Below are positions 36,060 to 60,324 of a stretch of 64,000 nucleotides of DNA, piece after piece. Positions within the stretch are counted from its first letter, which is position 1. Every line of letters starts with the position of its first letter. The position numbers and the translations under genes were made by a program. Origin of the DNA: Strix aluco (Eukaryota; Chordata; Aves; Strigiformes; Strigidae). Below the pieces are notes generated by a model. That model saw only the letters and a list, made by a program, of their open reading frames with translations, was not told the DNA's origin and searched no databases. The stretch lies in NCBI RefSeq assembly GCF_031877795.1, contig NC_133935.1, forward strand, positions 87,657,791 to 87,721,790, in the 5' to 3' direction.

Positions 36060-36610
36060 TCGGGGGGGTCTGAGGGGGGAGATTTGGGGCCGCCTCTGTG
36101 TGGTGGGTCAGGACTGGGGGGGGTGCGGGGCCACCTCTGTGTGACAGGGGCCGGGATGGGGAGGGACATGTCGGGCCTCTTCTGTGTGAGGGCGGTGTGA
36201 GCTGTGGGGCTGCCGGTGTGTAACGGTGAGGTGTGGTTGCGGGGAGCCGTGAGGCAGCTTCTCTGACAGTGGGGGCAGCTGTGGAGACCCCCCCGGGGTG
36301 GTGTGGGGGGGTGGTGTCTGGGGGCAGCTGTGGAGGCTGCCTGCGTGTGACAGTGGGGTCTGTGCAGGGGGAGCCCCGAGGGTCCCTGTGCGTGGCAGGG
36401 GAAGCTGTGACACTTGTCTGTGTGTGACAGGGCTGGGGGGGGGGGGGTGCCGAGGGTGTGGGAAGCTGGGGCTGTGTGTGGCAGAGGGGATGGCGTGGGG
36501 GGAAGCTGGGGGGTTTGGGGCAAGGGGAGGTGTGTGGGACCTCCCTGTGTGGCCCTGGGGTCAGCGCCTGCTGGGGTGTCAGGGTGAGGCCTCCCCTCAT
36601 GCCTGTGCCT
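36060..36610 (+). repeat. G-rich degenerate minisatellite in TMEM209 intron 1 (copy A)
   Basis: Recurrent CTGTGTGTGACAGGGG-like and GGGGGCAGCTGTGGAG motifs separated by G runs give an imperfect tandem organisation with unit length about 60-70 bp. The G runs on the transcribed-sense strand could form R-loops or G-quadruplexes just downstream of the promoter. It is present almost unchanged in copy B. Confidence 0.6.
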
Positions 36611-37250
36611 TAGCAGAAGAGGGCAGGGGACGGGGCAGGACGTAGTTCAGTCTGGAGGTGAACACCCCACAGCCAGCCCCCCTCAGCGAGTAGAAAGGGA
36701 CCAAATGTCCCTTTGATTTCAGTGTCCTAACAGTGCAGCTTCTGCTTCTGCAGGAGGACGTGGTTCAGGGAGAGAGGTTGGGAGTGTGAGGGTCGGGGAG
36801 AGGATCTCTGCTCAGGGCTGCTCCATTTGTCAGTGTGGGAAGGGAAGTCTTGGGGCTGAAAGCGTGTGAAAAACCTGTCAAAAAAACTACCAGGCAATGT
36901 GCTCTTGTAGAATTCTCCCGGTAATCCTGATGTTCACTCACTATTTCACCGTTGAATCGTTGTACCAGTAAGAAGGCAGTAATGTAAAGGTGCAGTATTT
37001 GTCCCAGAAAGCAAATTCTTTATGTTCCCATCTAGTGCAGAATGATGTGACAAGTTTTTCAGTGAGTGGCAGGAAGGAAGAGTCGCATATTTTGGTGATG
37101 GGACTAGAAGAAAAAGTCAGGTGATGAGGTGACAGTGCTGACAGTAGAGTTCATTGAAGAAATATGACCTATTTTTCCTGGTAAAAAGAATCTGGTTTTT
37201 TTAAATATGCTAAACATGACTCTGGCTAAAGGAAAAGTCCATTTACATAG

Positions 37251-48690
<11,440 letters not shown>

Positions 48691-50425
48691 CATCCCCGCA
48701 GGCCGCGGCTCCGAGGAACGATGGCGAGAGGAACCGAGCAGCATCGTTCCGTTGTGGATTGACACGGACTGACTACGAAAATGGACCACTTCAGTTGGAT
48801 TTTGTGGGCGGAAGGGGAAGCATTGGGCATTCCCCGGGCAGGTTTGGGGACGATATTATTTAAAATGTTTTGCTGCCGGGACGACCCCGCGTCCAAACCC
48901 CCGGCGGGTTTTCTCTTCCCGGCTCCTCGCCCCAAGGGCTCCTGTTTCAAAGCCTTTTGCCGTTTCTGTTCCGTTCTGGGTCCCCGCAGAACCGAGTTGA
49001 ACTGATGCCGGGACTAACCCCCCCCTGCCTCCGGGGGCTGGCCGGGCCCTGCCGAGGGTGTGCGCAGCTGCGAGGAAGGGCCCAGGGATCTGGGCGAGGG
49101 CAGGAGCCGCCGGCGCCAGAGGGGACCGAGGGCCGATGGGAACCCTTGGGACTGGGGGGGGGGTTGGGGGGGTAAGGTGCGGGTTTAAGGGGGGGTTGGG
49201 GGGTTAAGGGGGGGATTTGGGGGGGGGTTGGGGGGTGTTTAAGGGGGTGTTGGGGGGTTTTTAGGGGTGGTTTGGGATTTGGGGTCGTTTGGAGGGGGTT
49301 GGGTTGTTTTGCGGTTTTTTTGCGCCCTTTTTTTGTGCCTTTTTATGGCGCGGTGTTTCTTGGCGCCTTTTTTTGGCATGGTTTTTTTTTTTGCTCCCTT
49401 TTTTTTTGACCTTTTTTTGCGCCTTTTCTTTGGCGCGGTGGGTTTTTTGCGCCCTTTTTCTGCGGCTTTTTTTTGCGTCTTTTTTGCGGGTTTTTGTCGG
49501 GGTTTTTTGGCGGTTTGTAGGGTTTTGGGGGGTTTTCAGGTTTTGGGGTGTTTTGGTTTTGGGGGGATTTGGGTTTTTTGTTTTTTTGGTGTTTTGGGGT
49601 TTTTCGGGTGTTTTTTGGTGCTTTGGAGGGATTTTTGTGCTTTTTTGGATTTGGAGGTTTGGGGGATTGGGGATTTTTGTGGGGTTTTTTGGGTTTTATT
49701 TTGGGGATTTTTTGGGTTTATTTTTGGGGTTTTTTGGTGTTTTTTAAGTTTTTTTCTTTTTGGGGGGTTTTTAAATTTTTTAAAATTTTTTGTTCAAAGT
49801 AAGCCCACCATCCACCTCTGGCAGCCTTGCGAGCTCTGCCCTGGCCCATGCCTCCAGTACAACCACAGCTCTGCCCTTCCTTTACCTTTCCAGTGATCTT
49901 TTCACTGGCTTTTTGGCTCATAACCTCTGATTTGGGAGCCTCACGGACTGACACGCAGCTGCAGCACCTCGGCAGGAGCCCGGGCTCCATAAACCCGCAG
50001 GCTTTTTGGGGCAAAAAAACCTACTTGGGTTTGTTTCAGAGAAGAATTGTTCAATATTTGCCAAACAATTTTTATGTTTTCTATATGGGAGAGAAGAATC
50101 TCTCGTAAATGCTGGCAAATGAAGGCTTTAGAATTGTATGATTTTAAAAAAAAAAAATATTAAGGGGAATAAAAATCCATAAGCCCCCCCCATGCTGAAG
50201 GTCTCTGAGTCGTAAACTGCCAAAACCCCCCCATTTGTACATAAAAGCTGTGAGAACTCCAGCGGGGGCGGGGAACCCCACGTGTTTTGGGATGAGAAAA
50301 TGTATTTTTTGTACTGTATTTTATCTCTGTGGGGCCGGGGGAGCTGCTGGTTATTGGTGTGAACCGACCGTTATTGGTGATTCTTGTCTCCCCCGGAAGC
50401 CGCCGGGCTTTCCCTGTATTAAAGG
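48691..50425 (+). other. TMEM209 3' UTR/flank, copy A
   Basis: Follows the stop codon. Candidate polyadenylation signals are AATAAA at 50168-50173 and ATTAAA at 50418-50423. It includes the T/G-rich array listed separately. A segment beginning about 49800 is shared with copy B after the array. Confidence 0.6.
49155..49795 (+). repeat. T/G-rich low-complexity array downstream of TMEM209, copy A
   Basis: About 640 bp of G runs and T runs: GGGGGGTTGGGG blocks first, then TTTTTTGCGCC-like units, then GGGGTTTTGGGG. The same array in copy B is about 2.26 kb, so this is the short allele or paralogue. Confidence 0.85.
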
Positions 50426-50737
50426 AGTTTGTTTTAGCAAACGCTCCTTTGGGTTTTTCTTGGGGTTCACCACCCCTAAATCCATCGCCGTACCAAGGGG
50501 GGACTTGGAAGAACCGGGTTTAGCTGGGCTTGACCCCCTGCCTCCCCCCTCCCCAGCTGTACCCCGTTACTCGCCTGCAAAAGGCTCTTGATGGGCAGAA
50601 ATTCTCTTTTTTTGGACCTAAACCTGGGTGTTTCTCTAGAAGCAGCCCCGGGGCCCAGGTCCCTGCGCACCCCCATAACTCTGCACCCCGATAATACCCT
50701 GCGCCTGGTCCCCAGGCACCCCCATAAACCACACACC

Positions 50738-50868
50738 CTGTGTACCTCAATGTACGGGGTACATACACCAATACACCGTGTACCCCGACACACCGTGTAC
50801 CCCAATGTACCGTGTACCCCAATGTACCGTGTACCCTGCTCCCTGGGTACCCCAATACACTGTGTACC
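50738..50868 (+). repeat. GTACCCC minisatellite
   Basis: Repeated units of about 18 bp (CCAATGTACCGTGTACCC and variants CCGACACACCGTGTACC). It ends abruptly where the displaced TMEM209 exon 11 fragment begins, and may mark a rearrangement point. Confidence 0.75.
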
Positions 50869-50873
50869 CCCCA

Positions 50874-51477
50874 GAACAGAGGAGGGGAATTCAAAGGCCG
50901 CAAGTGGTACACTGACTTGCCCACCGACTCCTCTGTAAGTTTTCGCAGCCGTCTTGATACGACAGCTTAAAGCGGGTTGCCTTTCAGCAGAGGTTTTCTG
51001 GAGGGAGTAGCCTGTCAGTCTTTTGAGGAACATGGTAAAATCCGGTTTGCGTCATTTCCACAGATAATCCCGTTGCAGTCAGTGGGGTTCCCTGGGGATT
51101 GGACGTTGCGTCGATCCCAAAAATGCAATTGCGCATCTTAGCCTTAGGCCGGGCTCTTAGACTCCTCTGAAATGTCTGTCAGATAACTACAGGAGCAGCC
51201 TGGCAGGTGGGGATCTCCTTGAGATGCTTCTCTTGTTGTATTCTTTTTAAAAAGCCAAACGTCTGCCTTAACCCAACAATTTCTAATGCAAGGAAAACCT
51301 TTCACCTTGTCTCGTTTTTCTTTGCTCTAATGGATAGAGGGGAAAAATGCAGATGGAGTGGCATGAGTGCAGTTTAATTCTGTAATATTTTGCAGAAATC
51401 TGAAATCTGTTGCGTACCCCACGTGAGAGAAGACTTGTAGCGATGCTTCACCCGTTAACGTGGCAGGTCAGGAGGAA
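50874..51477 (+). pseudogene. TMEM209: Displaced TMEM209 fragment: 3' part of exon 11 plus start of intron 11
   Basis: Collinear with 44196-44799 of copy A (constant offset 6678, no indel). The exonic part reads [19 protein letters not shown] and retains the GT donor, but the upstream part of exon 11 and all other exons are missing, so it cannot be expressed as TMEM209. Roughly the first 500 bp are identical to copy A, whereas the last 90 bp or so carry about eight differences. It is bounded by the GTACCCC minisatellite on the left and an LTR on the right. Confidence 0.9.
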
Positions 51478-52445
51478 TTCATTCCCCACTTCCCATGGGC
51501 AGGCGGGCGCTCAGCCACCTCCAGGACATCAGGGCTCCATCACGCGTAACGGCAACTTGGGAAGACAAACGCCATCACTCTGAACGTCCCCCCCTTTCCT
51601 TCTTTTTCCCCCAGTTCTACAGGCTGAGCATGACGCCGTATGGGCTGGGACATCCCTTGGGTCAGTTGGGGTCAGCTGTCCCGGCTGTGCCCCCGAAGTG
51701 AGGAACCTTAACAAAATGGATGCAAGACAACTAAGAGAGACACTGGTCAGGCAGGATAACGCAATAAAAGGGTGGGCTCTCAGCAGGAGGGGCTCTGGAG
51801 ATAAGGAAGGAGCTGCAACTACTGAGTCCCAAGATAAGGAATGGGGACTCAACGAAGGCTAAGTTGTCATGACTATAGAAATGCTAACTAGGTGAAAAGT
51901 CACGAGAGGCAGAGGAGGCATCTTCAATCTTCATCCTGCAGACCCCCGCCCAAGACCACCAGGAGCCACCGCGCAGGCGCAACGGAGAGGGACTTGGGGC
52001 GGCATTTACGTCAGTGATTTCTCAAAACTGATTGTAATATCTCTCCCTATTCTCGGAATTATAATGAATAGGTAAACGCTTTACACTATAGAAAGGAGCC
52101 GCTTTTCGCTCCAAGGGGTGCACGCTTGTGGAGGAGCAATCCCCCGTGCACCCAGCGCTGTAATAAACAATGCCTGCTTTCTAATACTCTGATTCTGAGT
52201 CTTAGAGAGTTCTTCCTCGACCGGATTTTCCGTATCACCCCCTCCCAACTCCTTGTGCACCCCCAGCCACTCGCTGGTGGGGTGGGGTGAGGAGCAGAAA
52301 AGGCCTCGGCTCTGTGTAAGAGCTGCTCAGTGATAACTGAAACATCCCTGCGTTATCCACACTGTTTCCAGCACAAATCCAAAACAGAGCTCGTACTAGC
52401 TACTGTGAAGAAAACTTAACTCTCCCCTTAGCCAAAACCAGCACA
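51478..52445 (-). mobile_element. Partial ERV LTR upstream of TMEM209 copy B, split by another LTR
   Basis: Same LTR family and orientation as 34965-35547, but it starts at the GGAATTCATTCCCC point. It is interrupted at 51695-52237 by a nested LTR. The segment 51478 to about 51615 differs from copy A at roughly one base in eight, whereas from CTACAGGCTGAGCATGACG onward it is almost identical. Confidence 0.72.
51695..52237 (+). mobile_element. Solo LTR nested in copy B only
   Basis: About 543 bp from GAAGTGAGGAACC to TTTTCCGTATCA, flanked on both sides by CCCCC. Copy A has one uninterrupted GTGCCCCCTCCC at the matching place (about 35336-35347), so CCCCC is a 5-bp target-site duplication. An AATAAA lies at 52162-52167. 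No retroviral genes are present. The exact first base is uncertain because the expected TG is four bases in. Confidence 0.8.
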
Positions 52446-52459
52446 TTTAGCTATAAAGA

Positions 52460-52905
52460 TACCTCAGCAAAAGCACGGCAACGTGTGGCTCTGCACCACG
52501 GCAAGGGCGCCCAGCACAGCCAGCCAGCCGCTCACCCCTTCCCCGCCATCTTCACCCTCTCCACAGCGCGGCCAACGTGGCGGCCCCGGCGCCCGCCTCA
52601 CGCGCCTCTTCCCGCCAAAAGGCCGCCCCCGCCCAATGGCCGCGGCGCGAGCGTTCCCCGCGGTCCCGCCCCCCTCCCCGTCTCCACGGCAACAGGCTCC
52701 GCGTCCCCCCGTGTTACGCAGCCCGGGTCGCCCCGGCGACACTCGCGCAGGCGCAGCCGGGGCGGCCGGCGGCTCTGAGGGGTGTGGGGATCGCGCTCTG
52801 CCGGCACCCGCCGCCTCCGTCTCGACTGGAAAAAGGGGACCCCCTGCGCTGCCTGAGGGGAAGGGGGTGTCTCCTCACCTCTCCGGAGCCCGAGCTCTGC
52901 GGCAG
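52460..52905 (+). promoter_or_regulatory. TMEM209: CpG-island promoter and exon 1 of TMEM209 copy B
   Basis: Paralogous to 35560-36006 and ending at the same donor (GCGGCAG|GTACTG, 52905/52906). The CCAAT box and GCGCAGGCGC site are kept. About 140 bp in the middle (52600-52740) differ at many bases from copy A although both flanks are nearly identical. Confidence 0.65.
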
Positions 52906-52959
52906 GTACTGTGGCTGCCCCGCGCCGGCACCGCCTGGCGCCTGGGGCCTGCACAGGGT

Positions 52960-53510
52960 CGGGGGGGTCTGAGGGGGGAGATTTGGGGCCGCCTCTGTGT
53001 GGTGGGTCAGGACTGGGGGGGGTGCGGGGCCACCTCTGTGTGACAGGGGCCGGGATGGGGGGGGACATGTCGGGCCTCTTCTGTGTGAGGGCGGTGTGAG
53101 CTGTGGGGCTGCCGGTGTGTAACGGTGAGGTGTGGTTGCGGGGAGCCGTGAGGCAGCTTCTCTGACAGTGGGGGCAGCTGTGGAGACCCCCCCGGGGTGG
53201 TGTGGGGGGGTGGTGTCTGGGGGCAGCTGTGGAGGCTGCCTGCGTGTGACAGTGGGGTCTGTGCAGGGGGAGCCCCGAGGGTCCCTGTGCGTGGCAGGGG
53301 AAGCTGTGACACTTGTCTGTGTGTGACAGGGCTGGGGGGGGGGGGGTGCCGAGGGTGTGGGAAGCTGGGGCTGTGTGTGGCAGAGGGGATGGCGTGGGGG
53401 GAAGCTGGGGGGTTTGGGGCAAGGGGAGGTGTGTGGGACCTCCCTGTGTGGCCCTGGGGTCAGCGCCTGCTGGGGTGTCAGGGTGAGGCCTCCCCTCATG
53501 CCTGTGCCTT
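52960..53510 (+). repeat. G-rich degenerate minisatellite in TMEM209 intron 1 (copy B)
   Basis: Counterpart of 36060-36610, almost unchanged in length and sequence. Confidence 0.6.
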
Positions 53511-54149
53511 AGCAGAAGAGGGCAGGGGACGGGGCAGGACGTAGTTCAGTCTGGAGGTGAACACCCCACAGCCAGCCCCCCTCAGCGAGTAGAAAGGGAC
53601 CAAATGTCCCTTTGATTTCAGTGTCCTAACAGTGCAGCTTCTGCTTCTGCAGGAGGACGTGGTTCAGGGAGAGAGGTTGGGAGTGTGAGGGTTGGGGAGA
53701 GGATCTCTGCTCAGGGCTGCTCCATTTGTCAGTGTGGGAAGGGAAGTCTTGGGGCTGAAAGCGTGTGAAAAACCTGTCAAAAAAACTACCAGGCAATGTG
53801 CTCTTGTAGAATTCTCCCGGTAATCCTGATGTTCACTCACTATTTCACCGTTGAATCGTTGTACCAGTAAGAAGGCAGTAATGTAAAGGTGCAGTATTTG
53901 TCCCAGAAAGCAAATTCTTTATGTTCCCATCTAGTGCAGAATGATGTGACAAGTTTTTCAGTGAGTGGCAGGAAGGAAGAGTCGCATATTTTGGTGATGG
54001 GACTAGAAGAAAAAGTCAGGTGATGAGGTGACAGTGCTGACAGTAGAGTTCATTGAAGAAATATGACCTATTTTTCCTGGTAAAAAGAATCTGTTTTTTT
54101 TAAATATGCTAAACATGACTCTGGCTAAAGGAAAAGTCCATTTACATAG

Positions 54150-54452
<303 letters not shown>

Positions 54453-54490
54453 TGAATGTTTCCTGGGACTGAATAGTTGCAAAAGGATAA

Positions 54491-54592
<102 letters not shown>

Positions 54593-55237
54593 TAGTTTTC
54601 AGGGTTCTCTTCTTTTATTCACTTGTTCAGTTTTATTGCTGGAGAGGTGGTCTTTAAACCAGCTCTTTTTTTTTTTTTTAAATTGTTTTTTTTTAAATTT
54701 AAACCAAAACTTTGGTTTGCTTTCTGCCATCTCCCTTGAAACTTGGAATTTCTTCCATTTTAGTGACAGGTAAGGAGTGTTAACAGCTTTCTTAGGTATG
54801 GAGAACTTATTTGGTGCATTAAATCTGTTTAATGTGTGGAGTAAGGCTTTGGGGGACACGGCAGATTTTACTGCCGTGTTGTACCGTGGGCGTGGATGGC
54901 ATTTCACAAGAATTAAAGTTTGTTTCGGAGGAGCAGACTCTAAGCCAGCTGCATCAAACGTGATTAGAGGATGAAGCAAGAGGAGGAGAAAAATCCTGAG
55001 ATGAGTGACAGATGATTTGACAGAGGATGGTTTTTGAGAAAGACTGTGAAACTTAATTGTAGTAGATTTGGAAAATGACTGTCTGTCTTTAGAAATTCAA
55101 TTGTAGCAGTATAAATTAATCTCAATATAGAAAGGAAAATTATCTCCGAAGGTTCTTACATAAAAAGGTGAAGAAATCTTAGATATTGCCCAAACTGGTA
55201 CTTCTTGACAGCACTAATAATGACCTGTTTGTAATAG

Positions 55238-55582
<345 letters not shown>

Positions 55583-57350
55583 TGAATTTCCTGCAGCCTA
55601 TTAAAATTCACAATGTCAAGTGATAATTTGATGAGTGTTTGTGGGGAGAACTGGTGGGGAAACAAACACAGAGACGGTGAACAAGGGCAGGATGAGAGCG
55701 GCTGCTGAAGGGCAGAGAGGGACTTGAACACTGTGAGGTGTGACAAGGAATTTGTGACTTATCCATGGAACTAGGAGCAAGGCAGAGAGCGCAGGTTTAT
55801 ATTTTATTTTGATGTCCTACTGCTGTCACGCTGGGTAACGAGAACCAAATGAGAGGGACAGACAGACCTTCGTCAGAAAATGAGCCTAGAGAGCGGACAC
55901 TCAGAAAGCTTTTGAAGATCCAAGCAAAGTTCTGAAAAGAGCCTGACAAGGTAAATAGACCAAAAGCAAAATGCTAGCACGGTAGTATTGCACTCTGCTG
56001 GTCTGCCCCTAGGAAATGGGCAGCAGGTGGTTATAATGCTGCAACAACAAGGTTCAAGCATCTCCTGTGTTTATTTGCAGAGATAAATTAAGACATTCAA
56101 TGCCTAAAGATGCCCAGAGTAGGCAGGTGGACGAGCTGATGAAATAGAGACCCCCCCTGGGTTACTCAAGGTGCCTGGTAACACTGAACTGAAATCTGAA
56201 GCTGCAGGATTCGTGCTGAGTTGTGGTCCTGTGTCTCAGTCTTCTCTTTTTTTCTGTCAGTGGCTTGACTGCGGAGTTCTGTAGGGACACTGGTTTTTCT
56301 AGCGTCCCTTCTAGCATCTTTTTTAAATTGCCTTAAGATAGCGTTGTGTCTGCGTTTGAAGGGGGGAGGAGAGTTTGGGGCTGCTGCATCCACAATGCTA
56401 ATTCTGTTTTTCCTCCTTGCAGCGGTACAAACAACTCCAGCGCGTGAGCTGGCGGCAAAGAAAGCCCCGTCTCTGACACCTTCTCCTCCGATCCAGGGCC
56501 AGAGTGTGCTGAGTTCCAGCCCGTCCCGCTCCCCAAGCGCCAGTCCAAAGTTTACTACCGGTTGTACCCCAGGGTACAGCCCTCAACGACGGGCTCTGTC
56601 AAGCACCAGCGCTGCTTACGGCAGTGCTGGAACCTATTCCCCAGGCAGCAGCTCCAGTCAGGTAAGGACCAGGCCAGCTCCCGAGGGTACGGTTTGGGTC
56701 TGTGCTTTGTGCCCTGTGCCGCTGAAGGGGAGCAGCAGCCAGCGGAGAGTTGTCTGTGTGTGTCTTTGCTCCTTTGGCAAAGCAGATCTCAGTTTGTCCT
56801 ATCGGGATCTGTCCTTTTTCCCTCGTGTCACCTCATCGGGTTGGAGCAGCTGGTTTGTTTCAGAACAAAGCAAAAACAAGAAATCAAACTGTCAGCGCAA
56901 AGGAGACCAAAAGAACCCAACCCAAACCCCAAACAAGAGTCTTTTATATTCATGTCATTTACAAATCAAGGTGGAATTCTGTCTTCTTTATATGATACAA
57001 GCGTTTTTTTTTAATTTGCCCAAGGTTTCCAGCTGCAGCTGCTCTCCTAGCGGGTCACCGTCCCCCACTGGCATTGGGCCAGTGGAAAGCAGCAGCTTAA
57101 GGTCTCGTTACTGCTCTTCCCCCGGTCTGTGTCATTCTCCTACGGGCGAAGAAGATTATATGACAGACCTCAAGGCACTGCACACCTTCCTTCGGAACGA
57201 AGAACAGAAGCAGCAGAGAGTTCAACTAGGTAAAAAAACCAAACTGATTTGATCGGAAAAGCTTGGTCAGGAGAAGGGGTTGGGTTTATCGGAGATTGGC
57301 TTTTATGGATGAGACAAGTCGCAAAGGATTCCAAGGGAGATTTGTTTTAA

Positions 57351-57675
<325 letters not shown>

Positions 57676-58000
57676 TAGCGGTGTCCTCCGGCTGTCAGGA
57701 AATCTGATTGGGGTCTGATTTGGGGCTTTTTTTTTTCTCAATTTAGCCACATTTATTGACTGTTGACACTTAGGCTGGCTCAGTGCAGGCAGTAAACCTT
57801 AGCTTGGCCTTTGACCATGATGTTGTACTTAGTCTGCTCCTAAATAGTAGATTTAGTATCTGTTTAAGGTCCATACGTACCTAGGCAGTAGCTTCCTCTT
57901 GTTTGTTTTCTAACAACTTATTTTAAAATACCACATCACGTAATCCTTGATGTGTGTTGTCACCCGGGGCTTGTCCCTAAGAATCCTGGGGGGAAGCTTC

Positions 58001-58520
58001 TGTCCTGGTTTAGGCCCGGAGGGTAACTAAGCCCCACGCAGCCCTTCACTCGCTCCTTCCCCCTCAGCGCTGGGAAGGAGGAAAATTTAAACAAAAAGGC
58101 TCAGGAATTGAGATGAGGACAGGGAGGGGTTTCCTCACCCGTTAAAACAGGCAAAACCCCAGACTCGTTAGGGGAAGGAGAACAAGAACATCGCTTTGAT
58201 TCAAACACTCACAAACCCAACACTTAACAGGCAGACTGGGACAGAGAGAAGCATTACAAAACACCTCCCCTCACCCCTCCCTTCTTCCCGGGCTCAGTTT
58301 TGTTTGAGGGTCCTGCTTTTATACAGTTTAACAAACAAATCCTATTAAAATAAAAAAAAAAGGGGCGTGGAAACATCCGGTAGATCGGCTTCACTCGGGC
58401 GCATCCCGGATCTGGCCAGGATCCGGGGCGCATCCGAGGAGTTCCTGTCTTGTAGGAAACAGCTGGCTTAGGGTCCAAAAAGAGATATTCTTTATCTAGT
58501 TTTCAGAGGAAATCTGGTCG
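58001..58520 (-). mobile_element. ERV LTR in TMEM209 copy B (paralogue of 46825-47345)
   Basis: Same element at the same intronic place as in copy A, with near-identical sequence. It is shared by descent rather than inserted independently. Confidence 0.65.
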
Positions 58521-58624
58521 TATTTCATGCGGATAGGGTGCTGGTCGGGAGGTTCACTCAGAAGTCAACTCTGGTGCGAGGCCTGTGGGTCAGGCTTTGG
58601 TTTGAGGCCTAAGGTTCAGGCCTT

Positions 58625-58920
58625 TTTATGTCCCCCAAACAATCACCAAAACCCCCCAAAACCCCATCATCCAAAAATACCCAAAACCGCCAAAATATCC
58701 CGAAAACCCCCACCCACCCCCCAAAAAACAAAACTCAAAACCCCCCAAAACCCCAAAGAAAACCAAAGCCCCCAAAACCCCTAAAAACTCCCAAAACCCC
58801 CCAAACCACCAAAACCCGCCCAACCCCACCAAAAAACCCCGAAAAAACCAAACCACTGAAGCCTCAAAAATACAAAAAACCCAAAAACCCAAGGACACCA
58901 AAACCCCCAAAACCCCACCA
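58625..58920 (+). repeat. CCCCAAAA-rich tract, copy B
   Basis: Counterpart of 47455-47755 with a net loss of about a dozen bases in the central CCCCAAAACCC run, a typical repeat-length difference. Confidence 0.85.
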
Positions 58921-59111
58921 CACGCACAGCCCCAGCGCAGCTTCCGCTCTCAAACTAGCAAAATTCTCCAGTGAATTTTAATTTTCGATCGATCCCTGCT
59001 CTGCTTTCCAAAAACCTCCAGCACGTCAAGTATTTAGAGATGATAACCCAGCCAAAACCCACGTTTGGTCTTTTTCCTGGCATTTCTCTCGCTGAAAAAA
59101 GCCGAGGATGA

Positions 59112-59327
<216 letters not shown>

Positions 59328-59604
59328 TGAGTAGTGCCGGGGTGAGGGGAACATCCTGCCGCGAGGCTCCTCGTCGAGCTGGAACCGCTCCAGCGGGGGG
59401 ACGGGAACGGGGCTAAAACCACCTTCGCGTCTGCAACGGTCGCGGCTTTTTTGTAAAATTGGAGAAATGTGAACGGGTGGGAGCGACCAGCGACGTCCAG
59501 ATTCCGCTTCGGCCTCAAAGAGCCGCGCTGGAGTCACGGCAAAGCCCGATGCTGCGCGGTAAAGTGCCCCCTGGGGAGTTTTTCATTGAATGTTTGAAAC
59601 AGGT

Positions 59605-59730
59605 GCTTGGCGGGTGGGGGGGTTTGGTGGGGTTTTTGTGGTTTTGGTGGGTTGTCTGTAGTTTTGGTGGGTTTTTGTGGTTTTGGTGGTTTCGGTGGGT
59701 TTTTTGGGTTTTTGGTGGTGCACGAAGGAT
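59605..59730 (+). repeat. GGTTTTGGTGGG repeat, copy B last intron
   Basis: Counterpart of 48436-48560, unchanged. Confidence 0.75.
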
Positions 59731-60324
59731 AGTTTTTCATGTAGTATTTGAAAGAGACGCCTAAATTTCCGTGCCGTTCACTCCGACCCTGTTCATTTCT
59801 GCAGGCGTGTCAATCTGGGTTTATCCGGTGTCAACGTCCTGTGGATTTTTGGAGAGTAACATCCCCGCAGGCCGCGGCTCCGAGGAACGATGGCGAGAGG
59901 AACCGAGCAGCATCGTTCCGTTGTGGATTGACACGGACTGACTACGAAAATGGACCACTTCAGTTGGATTTTGTGGGCGGAAGGGGAAGCATTGGGCATT
60001 CCCCGGGCAGGTTTGGGGACGATATTATTTAAAATGTTTTGCTGCCGGGACGACCCCGCGTCCAAACCCCCGGCGGGTTTTCTCTTCCCGGCTCCTCGCC
60101 CCAAGGGCTCCTGTTTCAAAGCCTTTTGCCGTTTCTGTTCTGTTCTGGGTCCCCGCAGAACCGAGTTGAACTGATGCCGGGACTAACCCCCCCCTGCCTC
60201 CGGGGGCTGGCCGGGCCCTGCCGAGGGTGTGCGCAGCTGCGAGGAAGGGCCCAGGGATCTGGGCGAGGGCAGGAGCCGCCGGCGCCAGAGGGGACCGAGG
60301 GCCGATGGGAACCCTTGGGACTGG

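Noticed and set aside
35566-36600. Pro/His/Thr-rich open frames of 344 and 289 codons on the - strand (and 52598-53499 in copy B)
   Set aside because: They lie across the CpG island and G-rich intron 1 of TMEM209. There is no splice structure or known domain, and the composition explains them.
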